A DNA stretch of 64,000 nucleotides from NCBI GenBank assembly GCA_020055645.1, contig CM034549.1, forward strand, positions 15,707,930 through 15,771,929, in the 5' to 3' direction. The DNA is from Tomocerus qinae (lineage: Eukaryota; Arthropoda; Collembola; Entomobryomorpha; Tomoceridae). Made by a program: the position numbers and the translations under genes. The notes under the pieces were generated by a model. That model worked only from the letters and a program-made list of their open reading frames with translations, was not told where the DNA came from and did not search any database. This document shows positions 52,311 to 62,203 of this stretch, piece by piece. Position 1 is the stretch's first letter. Every line of letters starts with the position of its first letter.

Positions 52311-54942
52311 ATGGATTGGAAGACGTTAGTCGGCTTTACTGTGATTTTTCACGGAATTGTATACGCCTTGAGACGCGAGTGGATCTTACGTTTGGATACA
52401 AGGAAGTTTAACAATTACCTCAACGGAATAAGTCAGCATCAAAGCCGAAAATATTTCCGGATCTGGTTCCGCATCGGCACTTATGTGACAATCATTTTAG
52501 GATTTCCCTTCACGATATGGCTCTTTCTAAGGACTATTTTCTCCGCTATTTCTCCTGCAATTGTAAGTATAATTCAATTTTACGTAAGCAATTCATGCAA
52601 TACTTTTAATTGTATCCTTTCTGTAATCAAACTGAAACTTCATTTTTATTAGTTTATCATATCATGGTCACTCGTAAAGCATGTGATATGTTTCTGAAAG
52701 CACTTTACCAGAGCCAAAGCCAATAGTTTACTATAGCACCCTTAATATTATAGGGTTAACTATTGTGTAGACATTTTACGACTTGGTCTTCCGACATTCG
52801 ACATGAACTTAGTAATCATTTCCGCATTCTGGATTTTTCAAATAATAATATCTTGTAACTCTGATCAGTATGTTAGTAGTACTAGTACTTACTACATACT
52901 GCATAATATACTACATAATGTACCCAGAAACTGCGGGATTACTCGGGATTAGTTTAATGCACACCTAACGAAAACATAATTTTCTTTGAATCTAAGCAGG
53001 TGTTTAAAATAATCATGTCAACGACATAAATGCGTATAAAGTTAATCTTATTACAGCAGTACGCATATTGTATTGTATACTTAATTTGTATTGTATTCTA
53101 ATGAAGTAAATAGTATTACCGGTTATTACTGGTTATTTTATTTTATTACTAAGCATGGCGAATGGGGCAGCAATAAGGTGTATAGGTGAATGTAATTTAA
53201 AATATTTATGTTCATGGCTTTGTCTTACGAATCTGTAATGGAGTTGTCGTCTAAAGAGTTGAAGTTGTGCTCATTTAATTTATGTGACTCGTAATTTGAT
53301 AAATGTTTAATTATTTGAATAGGTCTCAGCTGCTGTAGCGGTGACACCAACATCTTTGGTAGGAGTAGGGGAAAACGCTCTGGAGCTACACCATGACCAA
53401 TTGTCTCCTTTACCGGACGCGGATTTACCTGTTGCAGAGCATTCGTCATCATCATCATCATCGTCGTATTTGGCGATTCAACCTATTTTACCCGGGTGGA
53501 ATCTCCCATTGAGCCACCTTCCGTATTATCTCATAGCAATTCTTATATCCGTTGTAATACACGAGCTGGGTCATGCAATTGCGTCCGCATCTCATCGTAT
53601 TCCTATTTTGTCGATGGGGGTGTCACTCTTTGGACCACTCATCCCAACTGCTCACGTAGAACTGAATTCATCTCAGCTGAAAGAATCGCCATTTAGGAAG
53701 CAACTGGATATTTTGACTGCTGGAGTATGGATGAACATGTATTTAGCTGCGATATGCTATTTTGTTGTGCCTAAATTACTACCAGCATTTATTTGGCCTA
53801 CTCATGTTATGGGTACTGGTCTTGCTGTCACTGGAGTGTTAACAAGCTCTGGAGCAGGAGGTAATCTTAAAATAGCTTTGTATCAAAAATTAAAACAAAT
53901 GTATTAATATTATTTAAAAATTATTTTTCACTCAATTACTTTGTATTACATTGTAGGACCAAGTGGACTTGAACGAGGGGATGTGATAACAGGAATCGAA
54001 AATTGTTCTGTACAAGACTTAGATAGTTGGTTAACTTGCCTTGAAAACATTTGGAAGGTTGATCCTTCCGGATTTTGCCTACAAAATGATACCGTCGTGA
54101 AATTTTTAAACAATTCAGAAGGTAAGATTATCGTTTTATTGAAACCAAAATTACTTCATAAACCGAATTCGATTAACCATTTGCTTATAAATCTTTTAGG
54201 TTGCTGCGGACCAGACGGAGATAACTCCCCAACCCATTTGTGTTTTATGCAACCAAATTCTGGAACTGAAAAATTGCCTGCAAATCCAAATCCGAACACT
54301 AGTTCCAATAATCCTATACATGTGCATTCCGCCTCGTCAAATTATTCTTCATACTGCCTTCCAGCAAAACCAATAGTGAAATCCGCAGATCCAAGAACTA
54401 ACGACAGTACTATAGGGGTGAACAGTAGCAAATGTTATTCTCCAAACTATTCTTGTGTCAAAAGCCCCAGTGCAGATATCAAAGACGATAAAGACGACAG
54501 TAATTGTTATGTACCGAGAATAGTTCGTGAATTCGAGCGATTTCGCATAGTGCAAATCCATAGGAGACAACACGAGAAAAAAGAATCTGTTTTGTTTGTG
54601 GGTGATGTGTTTGATTTGGTGAATGGTGTAAGGACGAGTGAATTTGTTCCTCGGGATTGGTTTATCTCACGATTCTTCGGATTCAAGACCTTTTGTATGA
54701 TTCCAGTGGAACTTGAAACGGTGCTGTTATTAACTGCAGGTCTATCAGCTGGTCTTGCAGTTGTAAATATGTTGCCCATCTATGGATTGGATGGCTACCA
54801 TATAGTGGACGCTTGTGTCCGTTCTTACGCTGGAAAAGGTTGGGAAAGTCGAAAAATTTCCAGACTGGTCAATATGATTTCTTGGGCTGCACTTGTGATT
54901 GCCTTACTGACTGTTGCTTGTTCTATTGTTCAAAGTTTTTAA
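52311..54942 (+). CDS. MBTPS2: Site-2 protease (membrane-bound transcription factor peptidase)
   Basis: Four exons: 52311-52562, 53323-53860, 53957-54121 and 54200-54942, giving 565 residues (human S2P has 519). This multi-pass Golgi zinc protease makes the second, intramembrane cut in SREBP and ATF6 precursors. Visible marks: an N-terminal membrane segment; a run of eight serines (residues 125-132); PGWNLPLSHLPYY before a membrane segment carrying the zinc motif HELGH (164-168); a PDZ-like region with LERGDVITGIENC; a lumenal Cys-rich insert (GCCGPDG...LCF, then further cysteines); and the third zinc ligand in LPIYGLDGYHI (LDG at 515-517), followed by a last membrane segment. The order matches human S2P. 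The third intron (54122-54199) is 78 nt and open in frame; it was removed because that gives the EGCC joint seen in the family. Confidence 0.95.
52563..53322 (+). other. Intron 1 of MBTPS2
   Basis: A 760-nt intron starting GTAAGT and ending gaatag. It separates the N-terminal membrane exon from the exon with the serine run and HELGH. Nothing else was recognised in it. Confidence 0.8.
53443..53466 (+). repeat. Coding trinucleotide repeat (poly-Ser) in MBTPS2
   Basis: Eight serine codons, TCG then five TCA then two TCG, encoding residues 125-132. A serine run is also present at the same place, just ahead of the catalytic membrane segment, in human S2P (from memory), so it is not simply a random microsatellite expansion. 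Confidence 0.8.
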
Positions 54943-56271
54943 TGTGGGTTCATATTAATGTTGTTTCTTGTCTCGTCATGTCATACCTTGAAAATAGCCT
55001 TTTCAATACTATGCATATTGTTTCATACTATTCATACCTACCTTTATTGTTATTTATACATAAGATATTTAAACTGGTTAACTAACTAAATAGGTATTAT
55101 TAATATATTATAACCATTGTAATATAAATGTATTTATAATGTACATAGACTGTAGAAATCTAGAGTGATCATCATGATAATATATTCTAAATACGATTTA
55201 ATATATTGAAATGTGTAGTTGTTTTCTTCTTAATCATTAAACATTTATTATCAATCTATACTATAAGTGTGTTTATATCGTAGAAATAGTCCCTTTAATT
55301 ATACGATACAATTGTGTGTTTTGTCATCTTGAATTTTGCTAATGAATCGATGCACCAAAAACTAACTATTCATGTTGTTTATGTGTAGAACTGTATTACA
55401 ATAATATATTATAACTAGTGCTGATTGTTGATATATTATTTGAGTAAATGACTTTGTTTGATTAGTGTTAGCTAGTATATTTATATATTAACATGTAACA
55501 GTGCAATGTGTGTATACAGACCGGCTAGGCATGACTGTATAAAGCTAATAGCTAAAAAGGTATACATACCTAGTTAAAAATAATTTAGATTTCTAGTATT
55601 TTATATCATATTTAAGTAAACACTGCAAATTATCATTTAGTCATACTGTGAAAAGTTGTTATTTGGAAATACATATTTATTAGTAAGATGTTAACGAGAA
55701 TATCACCGTTTTTCAAAAATTCTTAAGTATGTAACTTTGTACTGCATCTTGAGCTCAATTCAGAAATAAAAGTTGACTTATTCTGTATAAAGAAATTAAA
55801 AACATAACAATAAAATTGTAAACTGGACAATCTTTTATTTCACTTTCATTTTTTATGTCGACTTGCATGGGCGACATGCACAGGGTCTTTTACTATATTT
55901 TACTCCAGCTGATTTCCGATGAAATTCGATGATAAACGTATTTTTAACCATATGCGATTCTGAATTTCACTTGCCAATTTCAGTGACGTGGGTGGAGGAT
56001 GTGAAAAGAAGTCCTGGCAAACCTTTCGTTGACTTGACAATAATCAAAGTCAAAGAAAAGTAGTTTCAAGCTCTCGTCCATCCTGAAATCTTTTGCCCAT
56101 CTTTACAGTTTGGCTACAGATTATTTCATGGAAAGCCTTCGGAAAATCTCTGGATAAAGTTCCAAAAAGATTTTAATTTCACCAACTCAGTTATTAATTC
56201 ACGCAGTAAGTAGAGATTAGAAGTAATTCATCAGTATCAATCAAGGAAGTTACCATTGTAGAGGCTTGAAA
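54943..56271. other. MBTPS2 3' region and promoter of the coiled-coil gene
   Basis: AT-rich, with AATAAA-like hexamers near 55,764 and 55,810 that could end MBTPS2 transcripts. A small open frame of 44 codons at about 55,930-56,064 has no recognisable domain and probably lies in an untranslated leader. A gttaccattgtag just before the next ATG resembles a splice acceptor. Confidence 0.5.
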
Positions 56272-57306
56272 ATGAAAAACAAAGAGCTTCGGCATCAAGA
56301 GCGTCAACGAAAGCGACTGGAGGCAAAGATGGCGGCAGCTCTTCATGCTAGGATGGAGTCAAGAGCGGTCCAGAAAGGTCAGAGATGTGGCCCAAAAACG
56401 GATAAGGATAAGCCATACATCAATTCTTCAGTAGAATTGTATTCTTCAATAGCAATAATTCGTCACATGATGAAAAAGGCTAAAAAGATAGTGGGCATGA
56501 CTCAGCCTAATCCCGAAGATTACTATACACTTTGGAAGGATTTTTCTTTAGAAGATGAACCAAAAGAGCCAGTGGATCCTGTAGAAAAGGCTAAGACTGC
56601 TAAGAAGTTGAAGAAAATCACAAGCACTTTCGAATTTTTCGACTCTGATATTTCATCAATAAAGTCCGATAATGCACTGGAGGGTGGAAGTGAAGAATCA
56701 GAAACAGAAGAAATGGCCGAAAAGCGTTTGTCACACTCCACAAAAGCTAATTCACTCCACGAACCTGATTTGGAAGAAGAGGATTCTTATGAGAACGAAT
56801 CTGAAATTGATGCAGATGATGAAGCTATGGATTATGAATCAGACGAAGAAATGAGTGATGAGAGGATCTCTGATACAGATGACGATGCGGAAAAGGAGAA
56901 AAAACGAGCTCGGAAGAAAGCGAGACAGGCGGCTATTGCCAAAGCAAAAGCTGATCTAGAGACAGTAGTTCAAGAAGACGAAGAGACGAAAAAGAAAAGA
57001 GAAGCAGAAATTGCAATTTATATGGATATTATTATGAGGACTCCAAGCAAAGACTGCGTATTTTTAGACGCAAGCAGCGGTGGAACTCACCTCAGCGATA
57101 ACGCTTTGGATACAGATGACGAAAAAGGCGTTCCCCCCAGTAAATCCTCCGTAGAAGAGGAGGAAGAAACAATAGATAAAAAGAAGAAAAAGAGCAAAGA
57201 TCAAACAGACAGAGTCAATTCTAAAATTGATCCTATGCTTATCGCAGCGCAGAAAAGAAAAATAGAGGCTAAGCTTAAAGAGGCAGGTACATTGTGGAAA
57301 CCATAA
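56272..57306 (+). CDS. Highly charged coiled-coil protein, possibly the N-terminal part of a fusion with the SHIPPO gene
   Basis: One continuous frame of 344 residues. The ATG at 56,272 was chosen; the frame opens two codons earlier at a TTG. I do not recognise a family. The N-terminus is basic and helical (HQERQRKRLEAKM), a short conserved-looking segment follows (YINSSVELYSSIAIIRHMMK), then a long acidic stretch (about residues 120-215), a Lys/Glu-rich coiled coil (about 215-245) and a basic tail ending LKEAGTLWKP. The stop lies only 87 bases before the next ATG. A donor-like GCAG|GTACAT at 57,286 and a strong acceptor at 57,376 could remove the last few codons and join this frame in phase to the SHIPPO gene. 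Whether this is a separate gene or an N-terminal exon is unresolved. Confidence 0.7.
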   Translation: MKNKELRHQERQRKRLEAKMAAALHARMESRAVQKGQRCGPKTDKDKPYINSSVELYSSIAIIRHMMKKAKKIVGMTQPNPEDYYTLWKDFSLEDEPKEPVDPVEKAKTAKKLKKITSTFEFFDSDISSIKSDNALEGGSEESETEEMAEKRLSHSTKANSLHEPDLEEEDSYENESEIDADDEAMDYESDEEMSDERISDTDDDAEKEKKRARKKARQAAIAKAKADLETVVQEDEETKKKREAEIAIYMDIIMRTPSKDCVFLDASSGGTHLSDNALDTDDEKGVPPSKSSVEEEEETIDKKKKKSKDQTDRVNSKIDPMLIAAQKRKIEAKLKEAGTLWKP

Positions 57307-57393
57307 TTGCATTGGGAAATCTTATAGAATCCTAATTAATTGCAGTAATTTTATTTCCACTTCAATCCCTTTCTAGTTCAATGTCGAAGTGCC

Positions 57394-59540
57394 ATGGGGT
57401 CGTACATTCCACCAAAAGGGAAACGTCCTCTTACTAAATATTGTAAATTGAATTTGTTTCATCTCTATAAACATCATAGATTACTTATATCCTCAAAATA
57501 ATCAAAAATAATCCATGCATATATTAACCCAGTTGATAGCTCTAGCCCGGGACCTGCAGCTTATTACCCACAACAAAAGTCTACTAAAGGAGCTTTAATG
57601 ACACCTCGCTGGAAAGATAGCATTTGTAAGTTTGTTCTAAATACGATGATTTTTACTCCTCTCTAGCACTTCAGATTCCATGGAAAGACAAGATTCCTTA
57701 TCATTTTCCTTATTACTCTAACGTTTTTGTGATTTTCTACAGATGAGACATTAGGCCCAGGGCCAGGGGCATATAACCCACCAAGCTGTACAAAATGTAC
57801 AGCTACCACGCTGAACTTACATGAAAGCGAAAGGTACGTTTGTACGTTAAAAGAGATAGCAATACGAACATGTACCAATATTTTGAATACCTGAAAAGTA
57901 TTTTGGATCTTTTTGGCTCATAGATTTGAAAAATCCGAAACGATTGGTCCAGGACCTGGTGTAGTGAATATTTCTCCTGTAGGCAAAACAGGAAAAGATA
58001 AACCACATGCCCTTCTTGTTCCCAGGTAGAAAATACACTGAAATGATACTTATACTTACTGTAACATTTAAGTGAAATAGAAATTGATTTCTTCAGACGC
58101 CCCAGAAATAAAGTTGGATGTGGTGAAGGGGAATTTACATATTGCTTTGGATTAAGTCGTCGTGGAAAAGCACATCCACCTAATGCTCTGCTAATTAGCA
58201 GACATCCAGAGAAAGATAAATCCGTTCCTGGTACTTGATTTCTTTTTCATTAGAAATGAAATAAATTATTGTTGAACTAGAAATAATAGGAAAACTTACA
58301 TTTCTTTACAAAATTATTGTTACTCTTTCAGGTCCTGGAGCATACGACCCTGAACCATTCCCAGACAAGTTGTTCATTTTACTATTACCTATATACCTTG
58401 CATTTTTTATATTCCTTAAATATATCTAATGATAAAAATGTGCAGGAGAATTGGTATCATTCAAAAATCTCGTATTCCTCCACCTGGACTTGGAATTGAA
58501 CCAGGATATGTATCACTTCCCGATAATATGGGCGATGGACCAAAGTTTACGTTTGGGCTCAGGCAATTTCGCATTGAAAATCAAGATACACCTGGCCCTA
58601 TTTATAAGTACGTACTTCCTCACAATAGAAAATTGTGGTACTTTCTACCGCGATCAAAAACTAAGATTAAAAGTTAATGTTAATAACCTTTATTGTGCAT
58701 TTCCTCACACAACAGAGTGCCAGTATGGAAGAGAAAGCCAATTTCACTGACCTTCAAACCATTTCCAGTTAGAGGAAAAGAAAATGATCCTAGTCCTGTA
58801 GAGTACGGTACTAAAGTAGCCGAAGCCAGCTTGAAAGTTCTTCCTAAAGCTCCTGTTGCAATGCTTACAAGTCGAAGATTTCCAAACTTTGGAGATGATC
58901 TACAGCCAGCTCCAAATCAGTATGTCAATTTATCATAATTACTATTAGTAAGGATGTATAATAAACTGGAAGTAAAATTCTATTGACAAAATGAAATCAT
59001 ACTTGAATCTACAGCTACAATTTACAAACAAATCTTGGCTACGATGGACCTTTACTGAAAGGCCGATATAAAACCAAAGTTGAAGTTCTCCCAGGTCCTG
59101 CTGACTTTGTGCCGAATACTTCCCATTTTAGAAATCCACCTAGAACAATAATTTCTCAAATTAAGCAGAAAGAGAAGACACGTAAATACTTCATTATCTC
59201 ATGCATAAGTACCATACTTATAGTACCATATGTACATCTATTTACAGTGAATTAAGTGTGTTGATTTTGATTATCCACCACCACAGAAAACGATCCAGGG
59301 TTTAAGTACACGCCCAAATACTACCACAAAGTTCCAGGAGGTTCAATATATGGTCGGTGGAAGGATCGTGGAGATTCAGAGACTGCTCCAGAAATGCAGG
59401 ATTTGACAGGCATGACTCGGCGTGGACCCCAAACAAAGATTCCCTTGTCATTGCACTCTCGGCACACACCATTTAAGCATAATGCTATCTCAACGAATGC
59501 TAATCCTCCATGTGCAGATGCTTGTGACACTTACTACTAA
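57394..59540 (+). CDS. SHIPPO/STPGR-repeat protein (ODF3/CIMAP-like sperm-tail protein)
   Basis: Ten exons: 57394-57442, 57533-57625, 57743-57833, 57924-58025, 58097-58230, 58332-58368, 58446-58607, 58716-58919, 59015-59181 and 59287-59540. All phases agree, giving 430 residues; exon 6 has a weaker GTTGTT donor. The repeated Pro-Gly-Pro-x-x-Tyr motif of the SHIPPO/STPGR family is plain: SPGPAAYYP, GPGPGAYNPP, GPGPGVVN, GPGAYDP, TPGPIYK, APNQHYN, LPGPADF and DPGFKYTP. Family members bind ciliary and flagellar microtubules and the outer dense fibres of sperm. At 430 residues it is longer than vertebrate ODF3 (about 255) and nearer STPG2 in size, so no specific orthologue is named. The first ATG may be internal if the preceding coiled-coil frame is spliced on. 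Confidence 0.85.
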
Positions 59541-60010
59541 CCCAAACTTCCTGGTCAGAGTTGCAAAATTTCTAAACAAATTCAACGATGGCCTATTTTA
59601 TGTCGATGCTTTTCTTATATTAAATATCAAAATACCATTTCTTTGCCTATTTGCATTATATTATACATAATCAACAAATTTTTTATTTTCACGTAGTATT
59701 ATGTAAATATGTACACATCATTTTATATAATACAAGCTTTCAGCTTGGCTATTCTTGAATAAAGTCCATCTTTGGACATTAAGTATCCAGAGTTCCTAAA
59801 GATTATGATGAAGCAATAATAATATGTACAGAGATTATTTCTAATTTCAGTAGTATTTTGTACAAATATACAAGTAAGTACATACGGTATCCACACATAT
59901 ATTTTGAGGTAGGTTGAATTGAATCATTCATTTAAAAAATATAGTATATTATGCAAGCATTTGAAAGGCACATTTACAGACCCATTATAAAAATTCCATT
60001 TATAATGCCC
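59541..60010. other. Convergent 3' region between the SHIPPO gene and the F-box gene
   Basis: AT-rich, non-coding. It contains a plus-strand AATAAA at 59,758 for the SHIPPO gene and a minus-strand AATAAA (tttatt at 59,682-59,687) that could serve the facing F-box gene; if both are used, the transcripts overlap tail to tail by about 100 nt. Confidence 0.5.
59758..59763 (+). terminator. Poly(A) signal AATAAA for the SHIPPO-repeat gene
   Basis: Canonical hexamer about 220 nt past the stop codon of the SHIPPO gene, the first plus-strand AATAAA after it. Confidence 0.5.
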
Positions 60011-61510
60011 TTATTGGTAATTATCTCGAATTTTCACTCTATCACTATCTGTGATTCTTTCATTGTTGTAAAGGACAAATGTTTGAGATATCTTTTTCCA
60101 GGATTTTAAGGGGAAATATCCGTCATATACGGTCTTTGCAATCATTCCACTACCAATTTCATTTTTGCATTGAATTACTTTTTGTGGTTTCATTTCCCAA
60201 TTTTCCCAATTGTGGTGTAAGTTGCCTTCATTAAACTGGTTCCATTTCCTCTGAAACTCTGTGTGCCAAAATACGAGTTTTAGTTTGGGATGATTCAAGA
60301 TCTTTTCAAAATGGTGCTCCTTGAATGCAACAGCAGATTTTTGAAACCGGATGTGCAGCTCTGCTAATTTCGGAATATCAAAAATTGTTGTCAAATTCTC
60401 TTCTGTGAGTTCCAGTGAAATGTCCAGATATTCAAGGAGGACATTGTAATTTGAGAGTACATTGAAGTTTTCGAGAGTAGGAACCAATGGATTCATATTA
60501 TGGTCTTGATGGCTAATACGCAAGGTAAATTCCTTCAGATTTCGCAAACATTGCTGGATATTATCGCAATTAAACACCCAAGTAGGGAAATCCAAAAAAC
60601 CACCCACTATCAGAATTAAAGTTTTAAGGTTTCGAGACGCTCTCATAACATTGGCAATCAAAGTAGCAAATCCAGCAAAATTTTCTTCAAGTAAGATTTT
60701 ATAATGTAACGTGCCAATATTTAACATTCTGTCTAAAACTTCGGCCCAACCAGCATACGCTCCGCTACCATGTGCCAAATATGAACTATCTTCTTCAAGA
60801 AACTTGTCCCACAATTTTATTTCATGAAAAAGTGTGCAATAAAGCACATGTCCAAAACTGTTTATTCGTGGATTACGCTGCATCAGTGACAAGATTGACG
60901 TTTTCAAAATAGCACCATTTGGACCAAAAGAGTTGTAGTTATAAATTGTCGTAATTACAATCTGACGCAGCTGTGGGGTATTTCCAATTGTATTCAGCAT
61001 ATTGGCCACTGACGTATATTCGTCCCGTTCATTTTCAATGGTGTCATTATGGATATTTTTAAAGTACAATCTCCGTAGAGAACAGTGGTCAATTTTCTCA
61101 GGGATTTCGGCTTTAAATTCAAAAGAATTTTTCTGCACACTATTAGAGTACGTTTTCGTCTTGCTGCAGGAAACTAAATGAGCTGTTATTGTCAAGAATT
61201 GAATTCCTTGGCATTGCGTGAGTAGCAATCGCCAATTGTCACAAAGAATATTCATGAGAATATCCACGGATTTCAAGTTCCATGGACTGAGGGAGCAAAA
61301 AGGCCAATTCAGCATACCGGCACTTTTATAGATTTTCAAAGCAGTACAAGATCGAATTAACGGTGAAACGAAAACTTTGACTTTGTTGGATCTGTTAAGT
61401 TTTAGTCTAAGTCCGACATATGCATCGATTATGCACAGCCATCTGTAACAGACTAGCCGACAGTTCATCAGATCTTTTTGGTTATGCACGAATTGCAAAA
61501 TTCTCTCCAT
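60011..61510 (-). CDS. Single-exon F-box protein with divergent LRR-like region
   Basis: One uninterrupted frame of 499 residues from the ATG at 61,510. The F-box is at the very start (MERILQFVHNQKDLMNCR then LVCYRW). The frame is open a little further upstream (IPSV just before the ATG, which would complete the usual LP start of an F-box) but meets an in-frame stop at about 61,544, next to an AG that could be a splice acceptor. The true start may therefore lie in an upstream exon. The rest has loosely repeated leucine-rich segments (LKTLILIVGG, LRNLKEFTL, LLEYLDISLEL, LAELHIRF, LKLVFWHTEF), as in divergent F-box/LRR proteins. Likely an SCF ubiquitin-ligase adaptor of unknown target. Lack of introns contrasts with the neighbouring genes and may mean a retrocopy or simply a young family member. 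Confidence 0.8.
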   Translation of the reverse strand: MERILQFVHNQKDLMNCRLVCYRWLCIIDAYVGLRLKLNRSNKVKVFVSPLIRSCTALKIYKSAGMLNWPFCSLSPWNLKSVDILMNILCDNWRLLLTQCQGIQFLTITAHLVSCSKTKTYSNSVQKNSFEFKAEIPEKIDHCSLRRLYFKNIHNDTIENERDEYTSVANMLNTIGNTPQLRQIVITTIYNYNSFGPNGAILKTSILSLMQRNPRINSFGHVLYCTLFHEIKLWDKFLEEDSSYLAHGSGAYAGWAEVLDRMLNIGTLHYKILLEENFAGFATLIANVMRASRNLKTLILIVGGFLDFPTWVFNCDNIQQCLRNLKEFTLRISHQDHNMNPLVPTLENFNVLSNYNVLLEYLDISLELTEENLTTIFDIPKLAELHIRFQKSAVAFKEHHFEKILNHPKLKLVFWHTEFQRKWNQFNEGNLHHNWENWEMKPQKVIQCKNEIGSGMIAKTVYDGYFPLKSWKKISQTFVLYNNERITDSDRVKIRDNYQ

Positions 61511-61602
61511 GATCACTGAAGGAATTTTAGGCAATATCTTTTCCTATTTTTAAATTCATAATAAAATCACTCAATTAATTACATAATATTGCGCAGTGAC
61601 TC

Positions 61603-61914
61603 CTATTTATAATCTTTAGATCTACTAATAAGAGTAACAGAATTAGACATAAGATATTGAAATAGTTCAGTAAGGGACCAGGGACGATATCTCGATATTA
61701 CCACGTTTTCAATGGACATCATGAGATTGGGAGTATGCTTTGTAAATAGCCACGCAATTGCAAAAGTATCATGCTCAAAATTGAGGTGCCTTGAAGGAAA
61801 ATATATTTTTGGACACGATAAGGTCCGAAAACATGCATTTAGACTTTGAATATGAAACATGAAACCGCTGCCGGAATGGTTTAGCTTGCTGTGGTTGCCT
61901 GGATAAAATAACAT
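61603..61914 (-). CDS. Orphan ORF, possible terminal exon or relic of another gene
   Basis: A 103-codon frame opening at an ATG directly after ttcag, so it may be an internal or last exon instead of a whole gene. It lies just upstream of the F-box gene on the same strand. Composition looks protein-like (segments such as LNFEHDTFAIAWLFTKHTPN and WSLTELFQYLMSNSV), but no domain is recognised and it is not visibly similar to the C-terminus of its neighbour. No good donor was found to connect it to the F-box frame. It could be the 3' end of a degraded F-box-type relative or a chance ORF. Confidence 0.3.
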   Translation of the reverse strand: MLFYPGNHSKLNHSGSGFMFHIQSLNACFRTLSCPKIYFPSRHLNFEHDTFAIAWLFTKHTPNLMMSIENVVISRYRPWSLTELFQYLMSNSVTLISRSKDYK

Positions 61915-62203
61915 CCTGAATCGATCCTATTTAATTCCCGTTTTGTTTGATCAATACTGTCAATTGTCAGGTTGTGGTACGAGAATTTGTATTACTCGCT
62001 GTCTTTGAGATACACAAGTGTCTATAATCAAGACTTCCTGTATTCTATTCTTATTACGAAGTAAAGTGTCTATTAAATTGGTGTTTGGGAATACTTTTAT
62101 TGCATTCTTGATTCAATCGTAGCTCATGAATTAATTGTCATTATACTCTTAGATAAATGAGTTCGTAATCGTAAGTCGTAAACAAAGGTATTCCACAGAC
62201 AAA
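61915..62203. promoter_or_regulatory. Short divergent promoter region
   Basis: Less than 300 bases separate the minus-strand frame ending at 61,914 from the SPAG1-type gene starting at 62,204. The SPAG1-type gene must be driven from here or from within the neighbour. No TATA box was identified. Confidence 0.35.

Noticed and set aside
55930-56064. A 44-codon small ORF upstream of the coiled-coil gene
   Set aside because: No conserved feature is visible; most likely a chance frame in a leader or spacer.
56266-56271. Start of the coiled-coil frame at 56,266
   Set aside because: That codon is TTG; the first ATG is at 56,272.
57376-57394. Trans-splice (spliced-leader) acceptor for an operon
   Set aside because: The acceptor is strong and the intergenic gap short, but an ordinary in-frame 90-nt cis intron explains it more simply. 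No spliced-leader evidence exists in the window.
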